A stretch of DNA of 64,000 nucleotides from Roseivirga sp. GTDB lineage: Bacteria; Bacteroidota; Bacteroidia; Cytophagales; Cyclobacteriaceae. The stretch spans positions 62,001 through 126,000 of the forward strand of contig JAAWWF010000031.1 of assembly GCA_021404565.1 (NCBI GenBank), given 5' to 3'. The translations under genes were made by a program, and so were the position numbers. Below are positions 26,580 to 36,147 of the stretch, in pieces. Positions within the stretch are counted from its first letter, which is position 1, and every line of letters starts with the position of its first letter. A model generated the notes under the pieces. That model had not been told where the DNA came from. It saw only the letters and a list, made by a program, of their open reading frames with translations, and ran no database searches.

Positions 26580-28421
26580 TTACTTTTTCTTCTTTTGCCC
26601 CTGCTTTTGCTTTTGAGCTTCCTGACTGGCTTTCATGGCATCTTCCAGCCTTTGTTGAAATTTCGACTTCTTCTTATTCGCATTTTTTGCCTTGTTTTCT
26701 TCCAGGGTCGCTCTGATTTTATCTTCATCTACAAAGCGTCTGATCATGGTCTGCTGACCGAAGGTTACAATGTTGGAAACAAAGTAGTAGAAACTAAGCC
26801 CTGAAGAATAGGAGTTCAGTACGAACATGAAAATCAATGGCATTACATAACCAATGGTCTTCATAGGCCCTTGAACCGTACTTACCTGATTGTTTGACCA
26901 GGTATACAGGATCGTGGAAATGGTCATCAACAAGGTGAATCCACTCACGTGAGAACCATAATAAGGAATCTCAAACCCAAGGTAGAAAAGCACATCATAG
27001 GTAGAAAGGTCGGTAGCCCATAAGAATGACTCTCCCCTTAGCTCAATGGAGTTGGGAAAGAAGAAGAACATAGCAAAGAGGAAGGGCATCTGCAGTAAAA
27101 CCGGCAAACAACCGCTAATGGGGTTGACACCCACTTGCCTGTAGAGCTTCATTTGCTCCTGCTGCATCTTTTGCTGGTCTCCGCCCAGCTTTTCTTTCAT
27201 CGCATCCAGTTCAGGCTTAAGTGCCTTCATTTTGGCCATAGACAGGTAGGATTTGCGCGATAGGGGGAAGAGGCAAAGCTTTATAATCAGTACAATGATG
27301 ATGATGATCACACCATAGTTGCCGATTACAGATTCTAAAGAGTAAAAGAGGTTGACAATAATAAGCTTGTTTACCCAGCTAACCGCCTTATAGCCCATAT
27401 AGACATTCTCTTCATAGTCCGGAGTGACTTTTTTAAGACCTCTGAAATTGTTAGGTCCAAGGTAGTATTTGAAGTCAGCTCCGGCATAAATGTCTCCCAT
27501 AGGAATGGCCAGGTTCATGACTCCTCCTTTTACCGTGGTGGTATCAGTCACCGGAACCTCGGTAGACACCAGGCCTCCATTGAAGCTTTTATCAGCAATG
27601 ATTCCTGCGTTGAAAAACTTTTGATTGAACGCTACCCACTTAATTCCCTCAGCGATCTGCTCTGACTCCGGGCTTTGGCTGATTTCTTTCAGCTCATCGG
27701 TTTCATCTGCCAGGGTATGGTAAATGATGGTGGATTTGTTTCGCTCATCTTCCAGGTTTTTCTCCTGACGCCTCATCTCGTTGAGCCATACAAAGCTCAT
27801 CTGATCACCTACAATGTTGTTTTGCAGTCCGTTTACCTTGATGTTATGTTTTACTTCATAACCTGTACCACCTATTTTATAGGTATGCACAATGCTATTA
27901 CCGTCCATAGGGAGCGTAAAGGTAACCGTGGTTGAATCCGTACCGGAAATAGTAGTACCTGATCTGTTGACATTGAAGTAACGATCGGAAATATTGATAT
28001 TCCCCTTAGTGGTCTGGAGTGTAAGTGTCTGACTGCTGCTTTGCTCGTTTAAAAGAATGAGCGGCTCTTTTTGCCAGGTGGTAAACTCTTTTAATTCCAC
28101 GTTTTTAAGCAAACCACCCCTTGTGGAGAAAGTGAATTTTGCCTGATCGTTTTCTATCGTGATATCAGATTCTTCTCCTGTAATACCAGCTGCCCAAATA
28201 CCATATTGTTCATTATAGTCTGCTTGGGTAGTATCTGGTGTTATAGTGGCTTGTTGTGGAGTTGTGTTCCTTTGTGCAGGTTCCGTCTGACCATTGTCAG
28301 GAGTTGTGATCTCAGTGTTTACCGGGTCAGCCAGAGGTTCCTCTGGCTGCTCGAATATAAACATGTAGCCAATCAGCAACACCGCCATCAAAACAAATCC
28401 TATGATTTGATTTCTATCCAT
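26580..28421 (-). CDS. yidC: Membrane protein insertase YidC
   Basis: A 613-aa Gram-negative-type YidC: an N-terminal membrane helix (IIGFVLMAVLLIGYMFIF), a large periplasmic beta-sandwich (residues about 60-345), and the conserved five-helix core with the hydrophilic-groove loop LKPELDAMKEKLGGDQQKMQQE, VNPISGCLPVLLQMPFLFAMFFFF, and later SFYYFVSNIVTFGQQTMI. It ends in a lysine/glutamine-rich cytoplasmic tail that would contact the ribosome. It inserts proteins into the inner membrane alone or with SecYEG. It follows pyrG by 18 bp on the same strand. Confidence 0.96.
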   Translation of the reverse strand: MDRNQIIGFVLMAVLLIGYMFIFEQPEEPLADPVNTEITTPDNGQTEPAQRNTTPQQATITPDTTQADYNEQYGIWAAGITGEESDITIENDQAKFTFSTRGGLLKNVELKEFTTWQKEPLILLNEQSSSQTLTLQTTKGNINISDRYFNVNRSGTTISGTDSTTVTFTLPMDGNSIVHTYKIGGTGYEVKHNIKVNGLQNNIVGDQMSFVWLNEMRRQEKNLEDERNKSTIIYHTLADETDELKEISQSPESEQIAEGIKWVAFNQKFFNAGIIADKSFNGGLVSTEVPVTDTTTVKGGVMNLAIPMGDIYAGADFKYYLGPNNFRGLKKVTPDYEENVYMGYKAVSWVNKLIIVNLFYSLESVIGNYGVIIIIIVLIIKLCLFPLSRKSYLSMAKMKALKPELDAMKEKLGGDQQKMQQEQMKLYRQVGVNPISGCLPVLLQMPFLFAMFFFFPNSIELRGESFLWATDLSTYDVLFYLGFEIPYYGSHVSGFTLLMTISTILYTWSNNQVSTVQGPMKTIGYVMPLIFMFVLNSYSSGLSFYYFVSNIVTFGQQTMIRRFVDEDKIRATLEENKAKNANKKKSKFQQRLEDAMKASQEAQKQKQGQKKKK

Positions 28422-28439
28422 CTTCTCTTCTTATCTAAG

Positions 28440-30080
<1,641 letters not shown>

Positions 30081-30090
30081 TTATGGGACA

Positions 30091-30098
30091 CAAAGGTA
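30091..30098 (-). promoter_or_regulatory. Putative -7 box of pyrG-yidC
   Basis: TACCTTTG on the minus strand (30098-30091) is a full TAnnTTTG match 35 bp before the pyrG start. A -33 element is not evident. Confidence 0.38.
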
Positions 30099-30162
30099 GT
30101 ATTTTTCAATAGAAATTAGGGGCTGGACCAAAAAGTTTGAAAAGGGTGATGACCATGCCTCT

Positions 30163-30192
30163 TTTGAGACCATTGATTTCCTGTTAACTTTG
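30163..30192 (+). promoter_or_regulatory. Bacteroidota-type promoter of the CCA-adding enzyme operon
   Basis: TTTG (30163-30166), an 18-bp spacer, then TAACTTTG (30185-30192), a full match to the TAnnTTTG -7 element. The start codon at 30219 is 27 bp further, giving a short leader. Confidence 0.58.
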
Positions 30193-30218
30193 CCCTCCTT
30201 TTAAAATCAGGGGCAGAA

Positions 30219-31643
30219 ATGAATCTTTCTTCGCACATTAAATCACCGGTTTTTGATACGGTAGCACAGGTAGCCAGAGATAAATCTCTGGAAACTTATG
30301 TGGTTGGAGGTTATGTGCGCGATATTCTGTTGAAAAGAGCATCAAAAGATATTGATTTCGTGTGCGTGGGTAGTGGAATCTCTTTGGCTGAGGGAGTGCA
30401 TAAAGCACTTGGAGATCATTTGCCTTTCTCCATATTCAAAACCTATGGCACGGCTATGATCAAAAGCGGGGCGGATGAACTCGAGTTTGTCGGAGCCCGG
30501 AAAGAGTCCTATAAACATGACTCCCGAAAGCCCATCGTGGAAAACGGCACACTCGAAGATGATCAGAATAGAAGAGACTTCACCATCAATGCCCTGGCTA
30601 TAAGCCTCAATAAGGAGAATTATGGTGAATTGATTGACCCCTTTGACGGAGTGGGTGATCTTAAAAGAAAGATGATCCGCACCCCTTTGGCACCTGAAGA
30701 AACCTTTAGTGACGACCCTCTGAGGATGATGAGGGCCATTCGCTTTGCTGCTCAGCTGAATTTCGATATTGAGGCTGATACTTTTGAGGCGATCAGAAAA
30801 ATGGCCGACCGGATCAAGATCGTTTCGGCTGAACGCGTGATTGTAGAGCTTAATAAGATAGTGCTGTCACCAACACCTTCTTACGGCTTCAAATTGCTCT
30901 TTCATTGTGGTTTGCTGAAACACATTTTCCCGGAAATGGTGGCGCTGCAGGGAGTACAGACCATAGAAGATAAATCGCACAAAGATAACTTCTACCATAC
31001 TTTACAGGTGCTGGACAATATCAGCAAGTATACCGATGATCTCTGGCTCAGATGGGCGGCCATTATGCACGACATTGCCAAGCCACCAACCAAGCGCTTT
31101 AACAAGAAAGTGGGCTGGACCTTTCACGGTCATGAGGACAAGGGTGCGCGAATGACTCCCGGCATATTTCGTAGAATGAAATTACCCATGGGTGAGTCTA
31201 TGAGATTTGTACAAAAACTGGTTAGGTTGCACCTAAGGCCCATTGCTCTGGTAAAAGAGCACATTACGGACTCAGCCATTCGCAGATTATTGTTTGAGGC
31301 AGGAGACGAAGTGGAAGCGCTTATGATGCTTTGCCGAGCGGATATTACCTCTAAAAACCACCACAAGGTAAAGCGTTACCTGAAGAATTTTGACGTGGTT
31401 GAAAGAAAAATGCGCGAGGTAGAGGAGAAAGATAAAATTCGTAACTTTCAGCCCGTTATTACCGGAGAAATGATCATGGAAACCTTTGATATGTCTCCGG
31501 GAAGAGCAATCGGAGAGATAAAAGAAGCCTTGAAGGAGGCAGTTTTAGAGGGGACAATCCGTAATGAATTCAACGAAGCCTACGACTACATGCTGGCACT
31601 GGGTAGGGAAAAAGGATTGAAAGTTGTTAAGAAACTAAAATAA
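30219..31643 (+). CDS. cca: CCA tRNA nucleotidyltransferase with HD domain
   Basis: A 474-aa class II nucleotidyltransferase. The catalytic head has VVGGYVRDILLKRASKDIDFV with the two metal-binding aspartates, the B motif RRDFTINALAIS, and SDDPLRMMRAIRFAAQL; the C-terminal half is an HD domain (WAAIMHDIAKPPTKR, with GHEDKGARM). It adds or repairs the 3' CCA of tRNAs, needed here because the tRNA-Arg at 9.2 kb lacks an encoded CCA. Poly(A) polymerase of the same family is less likely given length and HD domain. It shares an operon with the TPR gene 16 bp downstream. Confidence 0.93.
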   Translation: MNLSSHIKSPVFDTVAQVARDKSLETYVVGGYVRDILLKRASKDIDFVCVGSGISLAEGVHKALGDHLPFSIFKTYGTAMIKSGADELEFVGARKESYKHDSRKPIVENGTLEDDQNRRDFTINALAISLNKENYGELIDPFDGVGDLKRKMIRTPLAPEETFSDDPLRMMRAIRFAAQLNFDIEADTFEAIRKMADRIKIVSAERVIVELNKIVLSPTPSYGFKLLFHCGLLKHIFPEMVALQGVQTIEDKSHKDNFYHTLQVLDNISKYTDDLWLRWAAIMHDIAKPPTKRFNKKVGWTFHGHEDKGARMTPGIFRRMKLPMGESMRFVQKLVRLHLRPIALVKEHITDSAIRRLLFEAGDEVEALMMLCRADITSKNHHKVKRYLKNFDVVERKMREVEEKDKIRNFQPVITGEMIMETFDMSPGRAIGEIKEALKEAVLEGTIRNEFNEAYDYMLALGREKGLKVVKKLK

Positions 31644-31659
31644 TCAGAATCAGACTATA

Positions 31660-32352
31660 ATGAAACGAATCAAGTTTTTGGTGGTGGTATGTGTGCTTTT
31701 TGCTTCTACAGGAGCAATGGCGCAGGATAGCACTTACATTTCAAATGAGTATACAAAGGCTGTGGCTACCTATCAGCTTGCTCAAAAATACAACGATCAG
31801 GAAGCTACAAAACAAGCCCTCCTGGATTTAATGGTACTTAATGGCCGTGATACTACGGTGATGAGAAGTCTTGCTGAGTTTTACTACAACAACCGAAGGT
31901 ATACCTCCAGTGCTCTGGTAGCACTCGATTATCTTGAGAAGTTTCCGGGTAATATGATCGCCACAGAGATAGTAGCACTCAGCTATGAGCAGCTGAGATT
32001 GTATGACAAAGCCATTGAGTTCTATCAGCCTATGTGGTTAATGACTGAGAACATCAATATCCTATATCAGATTGCCTATTTGCAATACTCTTTGAAACGC
32101 TATACTGAATCACTTAACAACCTCCAGATTGTTGATTCGAAGGTAAAGGCTGAGGATAAGGTACAGCTCAATACAAGTAACGGACAAGTTCAGGAAATTC
32201 CTTTCAAGGCGGCTATCCTAAACCTTAGGGCATTGATCGCCATAGGAGAGGGGAAAAATGAGGATGCAAAAGCTTTATTTAATCAGGCACTTCAACTTGC
32301 CCCTGATTTTGAGGCGGCAAAGACAGGGCTGGAAGATCTTAACAAAGGCTAA
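31660..32352 (+). CDS. Secreted TPR-repeat protein
   Basis: A 230-aa protein with a signal peptide (KRIKFLVVVCVLFASTGAMAQ). The mature part is all helical with TPR-like pairs: SLAEFYYNNRRYTSSALVALDYLEKFPGN, EIVALSYEQLRLYDKAIEFYQP and a C-terminal GEGKNEDAKALFNQALQLAPDFEAA. Probably periplasmic and a scaffold for protein contacts; partner unknown. Directly downstream of cca and followed by a strong terminator. Confidence 0.85.
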   Translation: MKRIKFLVVVCVLFASTGAMAQDSTYISNEYTKAVATYQLAQKYNDQEATKQALLDLMVLNGRDTTVMRSLAEFYYNNRRYTSSALVALDYLEKFPGNMIATEIVALSYEQLRLYDKAIEFYQPMWLMTENINILYQIAYLQYSLKRYTESLNNLQIVDSKVKAEDKVQLNTSNGQVQEIPFKAAILNLRALIAIGEGKNEDAKALFNQALQLAPDFEAAKTGLEDLNKG

Positions 32353-32377
32353 GGATTAGCAAAAGACTTTAGAAAGA

Positions 32378-32410
32378 ATGCCCCGGTCGAAAGACCGGGG
32401 TATTTTTTTT
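32378..32410 (+). terminator. Intrinsic terminator of the cca-TPR operon
   Basis: ATGCCCCGGTC-GAAA-GACCGGGGTAT: an 11-bp stem (outer pairs A-T, T-A, G-T) with a GAAA tetraloop and a run of eight T. It starts 26 bp past the TPR stop. Confidence 0.93.
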
Positions 32411-32473
32411 GTAAATTTCTGTGTGGCTGCAACCTTTAGCATCAGCCTATGTCTTTGAGTTGAATTCATAATA

Positions 32474-33034
32474 TTGGAAGCTAAGTACCAAAATTTACAT
32501 CAGGCGGTTATTAATCGCTGCATGACGGGCGACAGGCAGGCGCAGTATGAGTTGTATAAACTTTACTCCAAAGCAATGTTTAATACCTGTGTGCGCATAA
32601 CCAATGATGAGATGGAGGCGGAAGACGTGTTGCAGGAATCTTTTGTAAGCGCTTTCAGGAATCTTAAATCTTATAAGGGTACAGCTTCCTTTGGCAGTTG
32701 GCTGAAAAGGATTGTAGTGAACAACGCAATCAATCTGGTGAAAAAACGAAGGTTGGATGTGCAGCCCATGGATGATACTACTGAGTATAATGAGAGGCCG
32801 GATGAAAACTATGAGGTTGACTTTACCTATGAAGTCAGGCAGGTAAAGGATTGTATTCAGCTGTTGCCTGAAGGTTATCGCATGGTTTTATCACTCTACT
32901 TGCTGGAGGGCTACGACCACAAAGAGATAGCCAGTATTATGGGAATTACCGAGTCTACTTCAAAGTCGCAGTTTAACCGATCGAAGAAGAAACTTAGAGA
33001 GATTTTAAAAGAAGAGTTACAAAATGCAGGATAG
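32474..33034 (+). CDS. ECF-type RNA polymerase sigma factor
   Basis: A 186-aa sigma-70 family protein with only regions 2 and 4. Region 2 has DRQAQYELYKLYSKAMFNTC and EAEDVLQESFVSAFRNL (core binding and -10 melting); region 4 has LYLLEGYDHKEIASIMGIT and SKSQFNRSKKKL (the -35 helix-turn-helix). The frame has a stop at 32456 and the only plausible start after it is TTG 32474. The gene overlaps the next by 11 bp, and that product has a membrane helix, the classic sigma/anti-sigma pair. Confidence 0.93.
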   Translation: MEAKYQNLHQAVINRCMTGDRQAQYELYKLYSKAMFNTCVRITNDEMEAEDVLQESFVSAFRNLKSYKGTASFGSWLKRIVVNNAINLVKKRRLDVQPMDDTTEYNERPDENYEVDFTYEVRQVKDCIQLLPEGYRMVLSLYLLEGYDHKEIASIMGITESTSKSQFNRSKKKLREILKEELQNAG

Positions 33035-33572
33035 ATTAGAGGAATTTGTGAAGGAGCATCGCAATGAGTTTGATGTGGCCGAACCGAAGCAGGAGTTATG
33101 GGATCGTATCACTTCTGACCTGGACACTGAATATGAAAAAGTGAAACCGTTAAGTGGGGGCGTCTGGCTCTGGAAAGCGGCCGTAGCTGTACTGCTGATT
33201 GCGGTAACTTACCTGGCCGTTGATAAGTTTGTACCCGTAGAGGCGGAGATTCCAACGATGGCGAGCATAGAGGATTTTGAGGAGTTTGAAGCATTTTATA
33301 CATCCATCATAACCGAAAAAAGCTCTAAGCTTTCTCTGGAGTTGGAGGGAGAAGAGTTCTTTAATTACCTGGAGGCTGATATTGAGGAGCTTGATGCTAT
33401 CTATGGAGAGCTTCGGGCGACCTTTGAGGCAGACCAGGGAGGTGAACAGGTATTGAACAGACTGGTTCACTTGCTAAGACAAAAGCTTCACCTGATTAAC
33501 AGTCAGCTGGATATACTGGAGGAGGCTAAGAACCCGGTAAAAACGAGGGAAGACGAAACTAATTCGATTTAG
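33024..33572 (+). CDS. Likely membrane anti-sigma factor
   Basis: 182 aa. A cytoplasmic N-terminus (residues 1-48, with KQELWDRITSDLDTEYEKV), one membrane helix (WKAAVAVLLIAVTYLAVDKF, about 50-70), and an acidic, helical periplasmic part that ends in a basic/helical stretch (LLRQKLHLINSQLDIL). There is no HxxxCxxC zinc motif, so it is not a ZAS-type anti-sigma. The role is inferred from the 11-bp overlap with the ECF sigma gene and the single membrane helix. Its 3' end overlaps the convergent ATPase gene by 14 bp. Confidence 0.75.
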   Translation: MQDRLEEFVKEHRNEFDVAEPKQELWDRITSDLDTEYEKVKPLSGGVWLWKAAVAVLLIAVTYLAVDKFVPVEAEIPTMASIEDFEEFEAFYTSIITEKSSKLSLELEGEEFFNYLEADIEELDAIYGELRATFEADQGGEQVLNRLVHLLRQKLHLINSQLDILEEAKNPVKTREDETNSI

Positions 33573-34269
33573 AAATTTCCAGCGCCTCCGTAGTGCTGTC
33601 TTCAATGCAGCCATCTCCACATTTCAAGACCCTTTTCGGATAGTTCTGAATCAAATGATAATCGTGCGTAGCCATGAGTATGGCCGTGCCGCTTTTGTTA
33701 ATCTCCATAAAGATTTTGAAGATGCCGTCAGAAACCTCCGGATCAAGGTTACCTGTTGGTTCATCGGCAATCAACAGCATAGGCTCATTGATGAGGGCAC
33801 GGGCAATTACCACTCGTTGTTGCTCACCGCCAGAAAGCTGATGCGGCATTTTGGTAGCTACAGCACCTAGTCCTACTCGCATTAGTACATCGGCCAGGCG
33901 ACTTTTCATTTTGGCCTTGTCTTTCCAGCCGGTAGCGCGCATTACAAAGTAGATGTTTTCAGCTACGGAACGGTCGGTGAAAAGCTGAAAGTCCTGAAAG
34001 ACAATTCCGAGCTTTCGTCTCAGCTGAGGTACCTGCTTGCGAGATATACCGTTGATGTCGATCCCGGCTATCCTCATGGTGCCCATACGCAAGGGCAAAT
34101 CAGCATAGAGGGTCTTGAGAAGGGAGCTTTTACCACTACCGGTTCTGCCTACTATATAGACAAATTCTCCCTTGTCAATTTTGAGGTTCAGATTGTTGAG
34201 TACTGTTTTTTCTTCCTGAAAGATACAGGCGTTTTCGATCTGTACTACGGGCTCTGAAGAGAAGGACAT
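33559..34269 (-). CDS. FtsE-like ABC ATPase
   Basis: A 236-aa ATPase with intact motifs: Walker [14 protein letters not shown]-loop VFQDFQLF, signature [15 protein letters not shown], Walker [16 protein letters not shown] and H-loop MATHDYHLI. The closest fit is FtsE, which with FtsX controls cell-wall hydrolysis at division; FtsX is not in this window. It is 2 bp from the small gene before it and so in the aldolase operon. Lipoprotein-export ATPases cannot be excluded. Confidence 0.87.
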   Translation of the reverse strand: MSFSSEPVVQIENACIFQEEKTVLNNLNLKIDKGEFVYIVGRTGSGKSSLLKTLYADLPLRMGTMRIAGIDINGISRKQVPQLRRKLGIVFQDFQLFTDRSVAENIYFVMRATGWKDKAKMKSRLADVLMRVGLGAVATKMPHQLSGGEQQRVVIARALINEPMLLIADEPTGNLDPEVSDGIFKIFMEINKSGTAILMATHDYHLIQNYPKRVLKCGDGCIEDSTTEALEISKSN

Positions 34270-34271
34270 AT

Positions 34272-34535
34272 TTAGATTTCCAGCTTTTGTAATTTACCGA
34301 AGGGCAAGTTATTAATTACATCTTGTAACGCAACTTCTTTGCCCTCCAGTCCATATTTTTCCAGTTTTTTTAAAGGGCGATCTGCCCTGAAATAAGCGAT
34401 AAGAACAAAGTTCTCATCTCTGAGCTGGATGTAGTCGGGAATCTTGGCTTTGCCTTTAACCTTGATAATATACATTTGCTGAAAAAGCTTCGGGTCATTC
34501 GTATAACCCGAAGCTTCCACTAATGTTTTACCCAT
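34272..34535 (-). CDS. Small conserved protein of unknown function
   Basis: 87 aa from ATG 34535 (GKTLVEASGYTNDPKLFQQM). This start overlaps the aldolase stop as ATGGGTAA, which favours it over ATGs further upstream inside the aldolase gene. The protein is soluble and mixed alpha/beta, with IKVKGKAKIPDYIQLRDENF and FRADRPLKKLEKYGLEG. No domain recognised. Between the aldolase and FtsE-like genes in one operon. Confidence 0.75.
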   Translation of the reverse strand: MGKTLVEASGYTNDPKLFQQMYIIKVKGKAKIPDYIQLRDENFVLIAYFRADRPLKKLEKYGLEGKEVALQDVINNLPFGKLQKLEI

Positions 34536-35184
34536 TTGCTTTTGCATGATCTGCAAGGAACTGTGCCAGTCCTTTATCCGTCAAAGGATGATTCAAAAGA
34601 CTGGTGATGACCTTAAGCGGACAAGTAACCACATCGGCTCCAATCTCTGCACACTGCAGCAGGTGCATGGTATGACGAACAGAGGCAGCAAGTACTTCTG
34701 TTCCGAAGCCAAAGTTGTCATAAATACCAACAATCTGCTCGATAAGCTCCAGGCCATCAAAGCCAATGTCATCGAGTCTACCGATGAAAGGAGATACATA
34801 AGAGGCTCCGGCTTTGGCTGCGAGTATGGCCTGGCCTGCTGAGAATACGAGGGTACAGTTGGTACGAATACCATCAGCTGTGAATTGCTTGATCGCTTTG
34901 ACCCCATCCTTGATCATGGGTACCTTTACTACGATTTTATCATCAATTTTTGCCAACTCACGACCTTCTTTGATCATGCCTTCGAAATCTGTAGAGATTA
35001 CTTCAGCACTTACATTGGCGTCTACTATATCACAGATAGCCTTGTAATGGTCGATTACATTATCATGACCTGAAATGCCTTCTTTGGCCATCAATGATGG
35101 ATTGGTGGTTACACCATCGAGTACACCGAGGTCATAGGCTTCTCTGATGTCGTCAAGGTTTGCAGTATCTACAAAGAATTTCAT
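34528..35184 (-). CDS. fsa: Fructose-6-phosphate aldolase / transaldolase family
   Basis: A 218-aa protein of the short FSA/TalC group of transaldolases. It begins KFFVDTANLDDIREAYDLG, has GVTTNPSLMAKEG, the Schiff-base lysine in DDKIVVKVPMIKDGVKA, and NCTLVFSAGQAILAAKAGASYVSPFIGRLDD (in two strands). It would split fructose 6-phosphate or transfer dihydroxyacetone; the two activities are hard to separate by sequence. A full -7 box is upstream. Confidence 0.92.
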   Translation of the reverse strand: MKFFVDTANLDDIREAYDLGVLDGVTTNPSLMAKEGISGHDNVIDHYKAICDIVDANVSAEVISTDFEGMIKEGRELAKIDDKIVVKVPMIKDGVKAIKQFTADGIRTNCTLVFSAGQAILAAKAGASYVSPFIGRLDDIGFDGLELIEQIVGIYDNFGFGTEVLAASVRHTMHLLQCAEIGADVVTCPLKVITSLLNHPLTDKGLAQFLADHAKANG

Positions 35185-35487
35185 GCTGATTTATTTTTTG
35201 AGGGTTAAAATGCTTTGCAAATCTAAGGTTTTTGCCTTGATGGGATAGCTTAGAGCAGAGAACTTTTTGACTTGAAGTACTGAGGTTATGATGCTAAAGT
35301 ATTGAAGGAGACTTTGGTGTCCTTAAACAAGAAGGCCCTGACTCATTGCCAGGACCTTCAGGATTAAAGTAGAGTGTATTGATGATGTATTTTGATGTCT
35401 TTGATATGAATATAGAAAAGGGTCCGATAGCTTTATGAAACCTGTTGTGAGCAACGGGTTTTTGTCGTGAGTGGATACAGATTGAGA
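35185..35487. other. Intergenic region with two hairpins and a -7 box
   Basis: No reading frame is convincing here. On the minus strand, TAGATTTG (35225-35218) is a full -7 match before the aldolase gene. Two hairpins lie further right: GAAGG-C-CCTG / CAGG-A-CCTTC at 35331-35359, with one mismatch, and AAACCTGTTG / CAACGGGTTT at 35438-35461 with a TGAG loop and a following run of T on the plus strand. They may be terminators of the response-regulator gene, or bound a small plus-strand RNA; neither is proved. Confidence 0.4.
35438..35463 (+). terminator. Terminator-like hairpin
   Basis: AAACCTGTTG pairs with CAACGGGTTT (one T-G pair) around a TGAG loop and is followed by TTTTT in plus reading. 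No annotated plus-strand gene precedes it, so it may end an unseen small RNA, or work in the opposite direction for the response regulator. Confidence 0.5.
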
Positions 35488-36147
35488 CTAGAGGAGTAGC
35501 AGGTTTTCTCTAAAACCCCGCGAAACCGGAATCTCTTTACCTTTGACGATCAAGTGAGACGAAGACCGCTGTCCGATGTAATTAACATTTACCAGGTAGG
35601 AGCGATGTACCCTGATAAAGAAATCTGGCAACTGGTCCATGATGTCTTTTAGCAACTTGCGTTGTACAACCATGCCGTTTACTGTATGCAGTTCAATGTA
35701 TACACCATCTGATTTGATAAAAATGATATCATTCGGGTTGAGCTGTTCAACGCCATTGGCTCCTCTAACCTCAAGCATTTTCGGTAATTTATGAGCAATA
35801 ATCTCCAGAGCGGCTGCTACATCGTTGGTTTTGAAGGGTTTGCTTATGTAAGAGACAGGTTGCAGGTGAGCAGCTTCCCGCAGTGTAATGCTATCCTGGT
35901 TCGCAGTAAGAAATACAAATGGCTTCTTGTGTTCTTTGAGCTTTCTGGCTACATCGAGTCCGTTGAGTTTTTCTGAAAGAAAAATATCTACGATGGCAGC
36001 GTCAAAATTCCACTGGGTGTTTTTTAAAAAATCTTCCCCGCTGTGGTATACTCCCACTACCCAAAAACCGAGAGAATTGACCAGATCTTTGACATGCTCA
36101 GCAGCAAAAAACTCATCTTCTATAATAACGATCCTTGCTTTATGCAT
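35488..36147 (-). CDS. LytTR-type response regulator
   Basis: 219 aa from ATG 36147 (HKARIVIIEDEFFAAEHVKD); the frame is open for 19 more codons inside the kinase gene, but this start fits the receiver domain and gives an ATGCATAA overlap with the kinase stop. The receiver has the phosphorylated Asp54 (AAIVDIFLSEKLNG) and Lys in YISKPFKTND; the LytTR DNA-binding domain has IIFIKSDGVYIELHTVNG and DFFIRVHRSYLVNVNYI. It is paired with the HisKA_2 kinase encoded directly upstream. Confidence 0.94.
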   Translation of the reverse strand: MHKARIVIIEDEFFAAEHVKDLVNSLGFWVVGVYHSGEDFLKNTQWNFDAAIVDIFLSEKLNGLDVARKLKEHKKPFVFLTANQDSITLREAAHLQPVSYISKPFKTNDVAAALEIIAHKLPKMLEVRGANGVEQLNPNDIIFIKSDGVYIELHTVNGMVVQRKLLKDIMDQLPDFFIRVHRSYLVNVNYIGQRSSSHLIVKGKEIPVSRGFRENLLLL

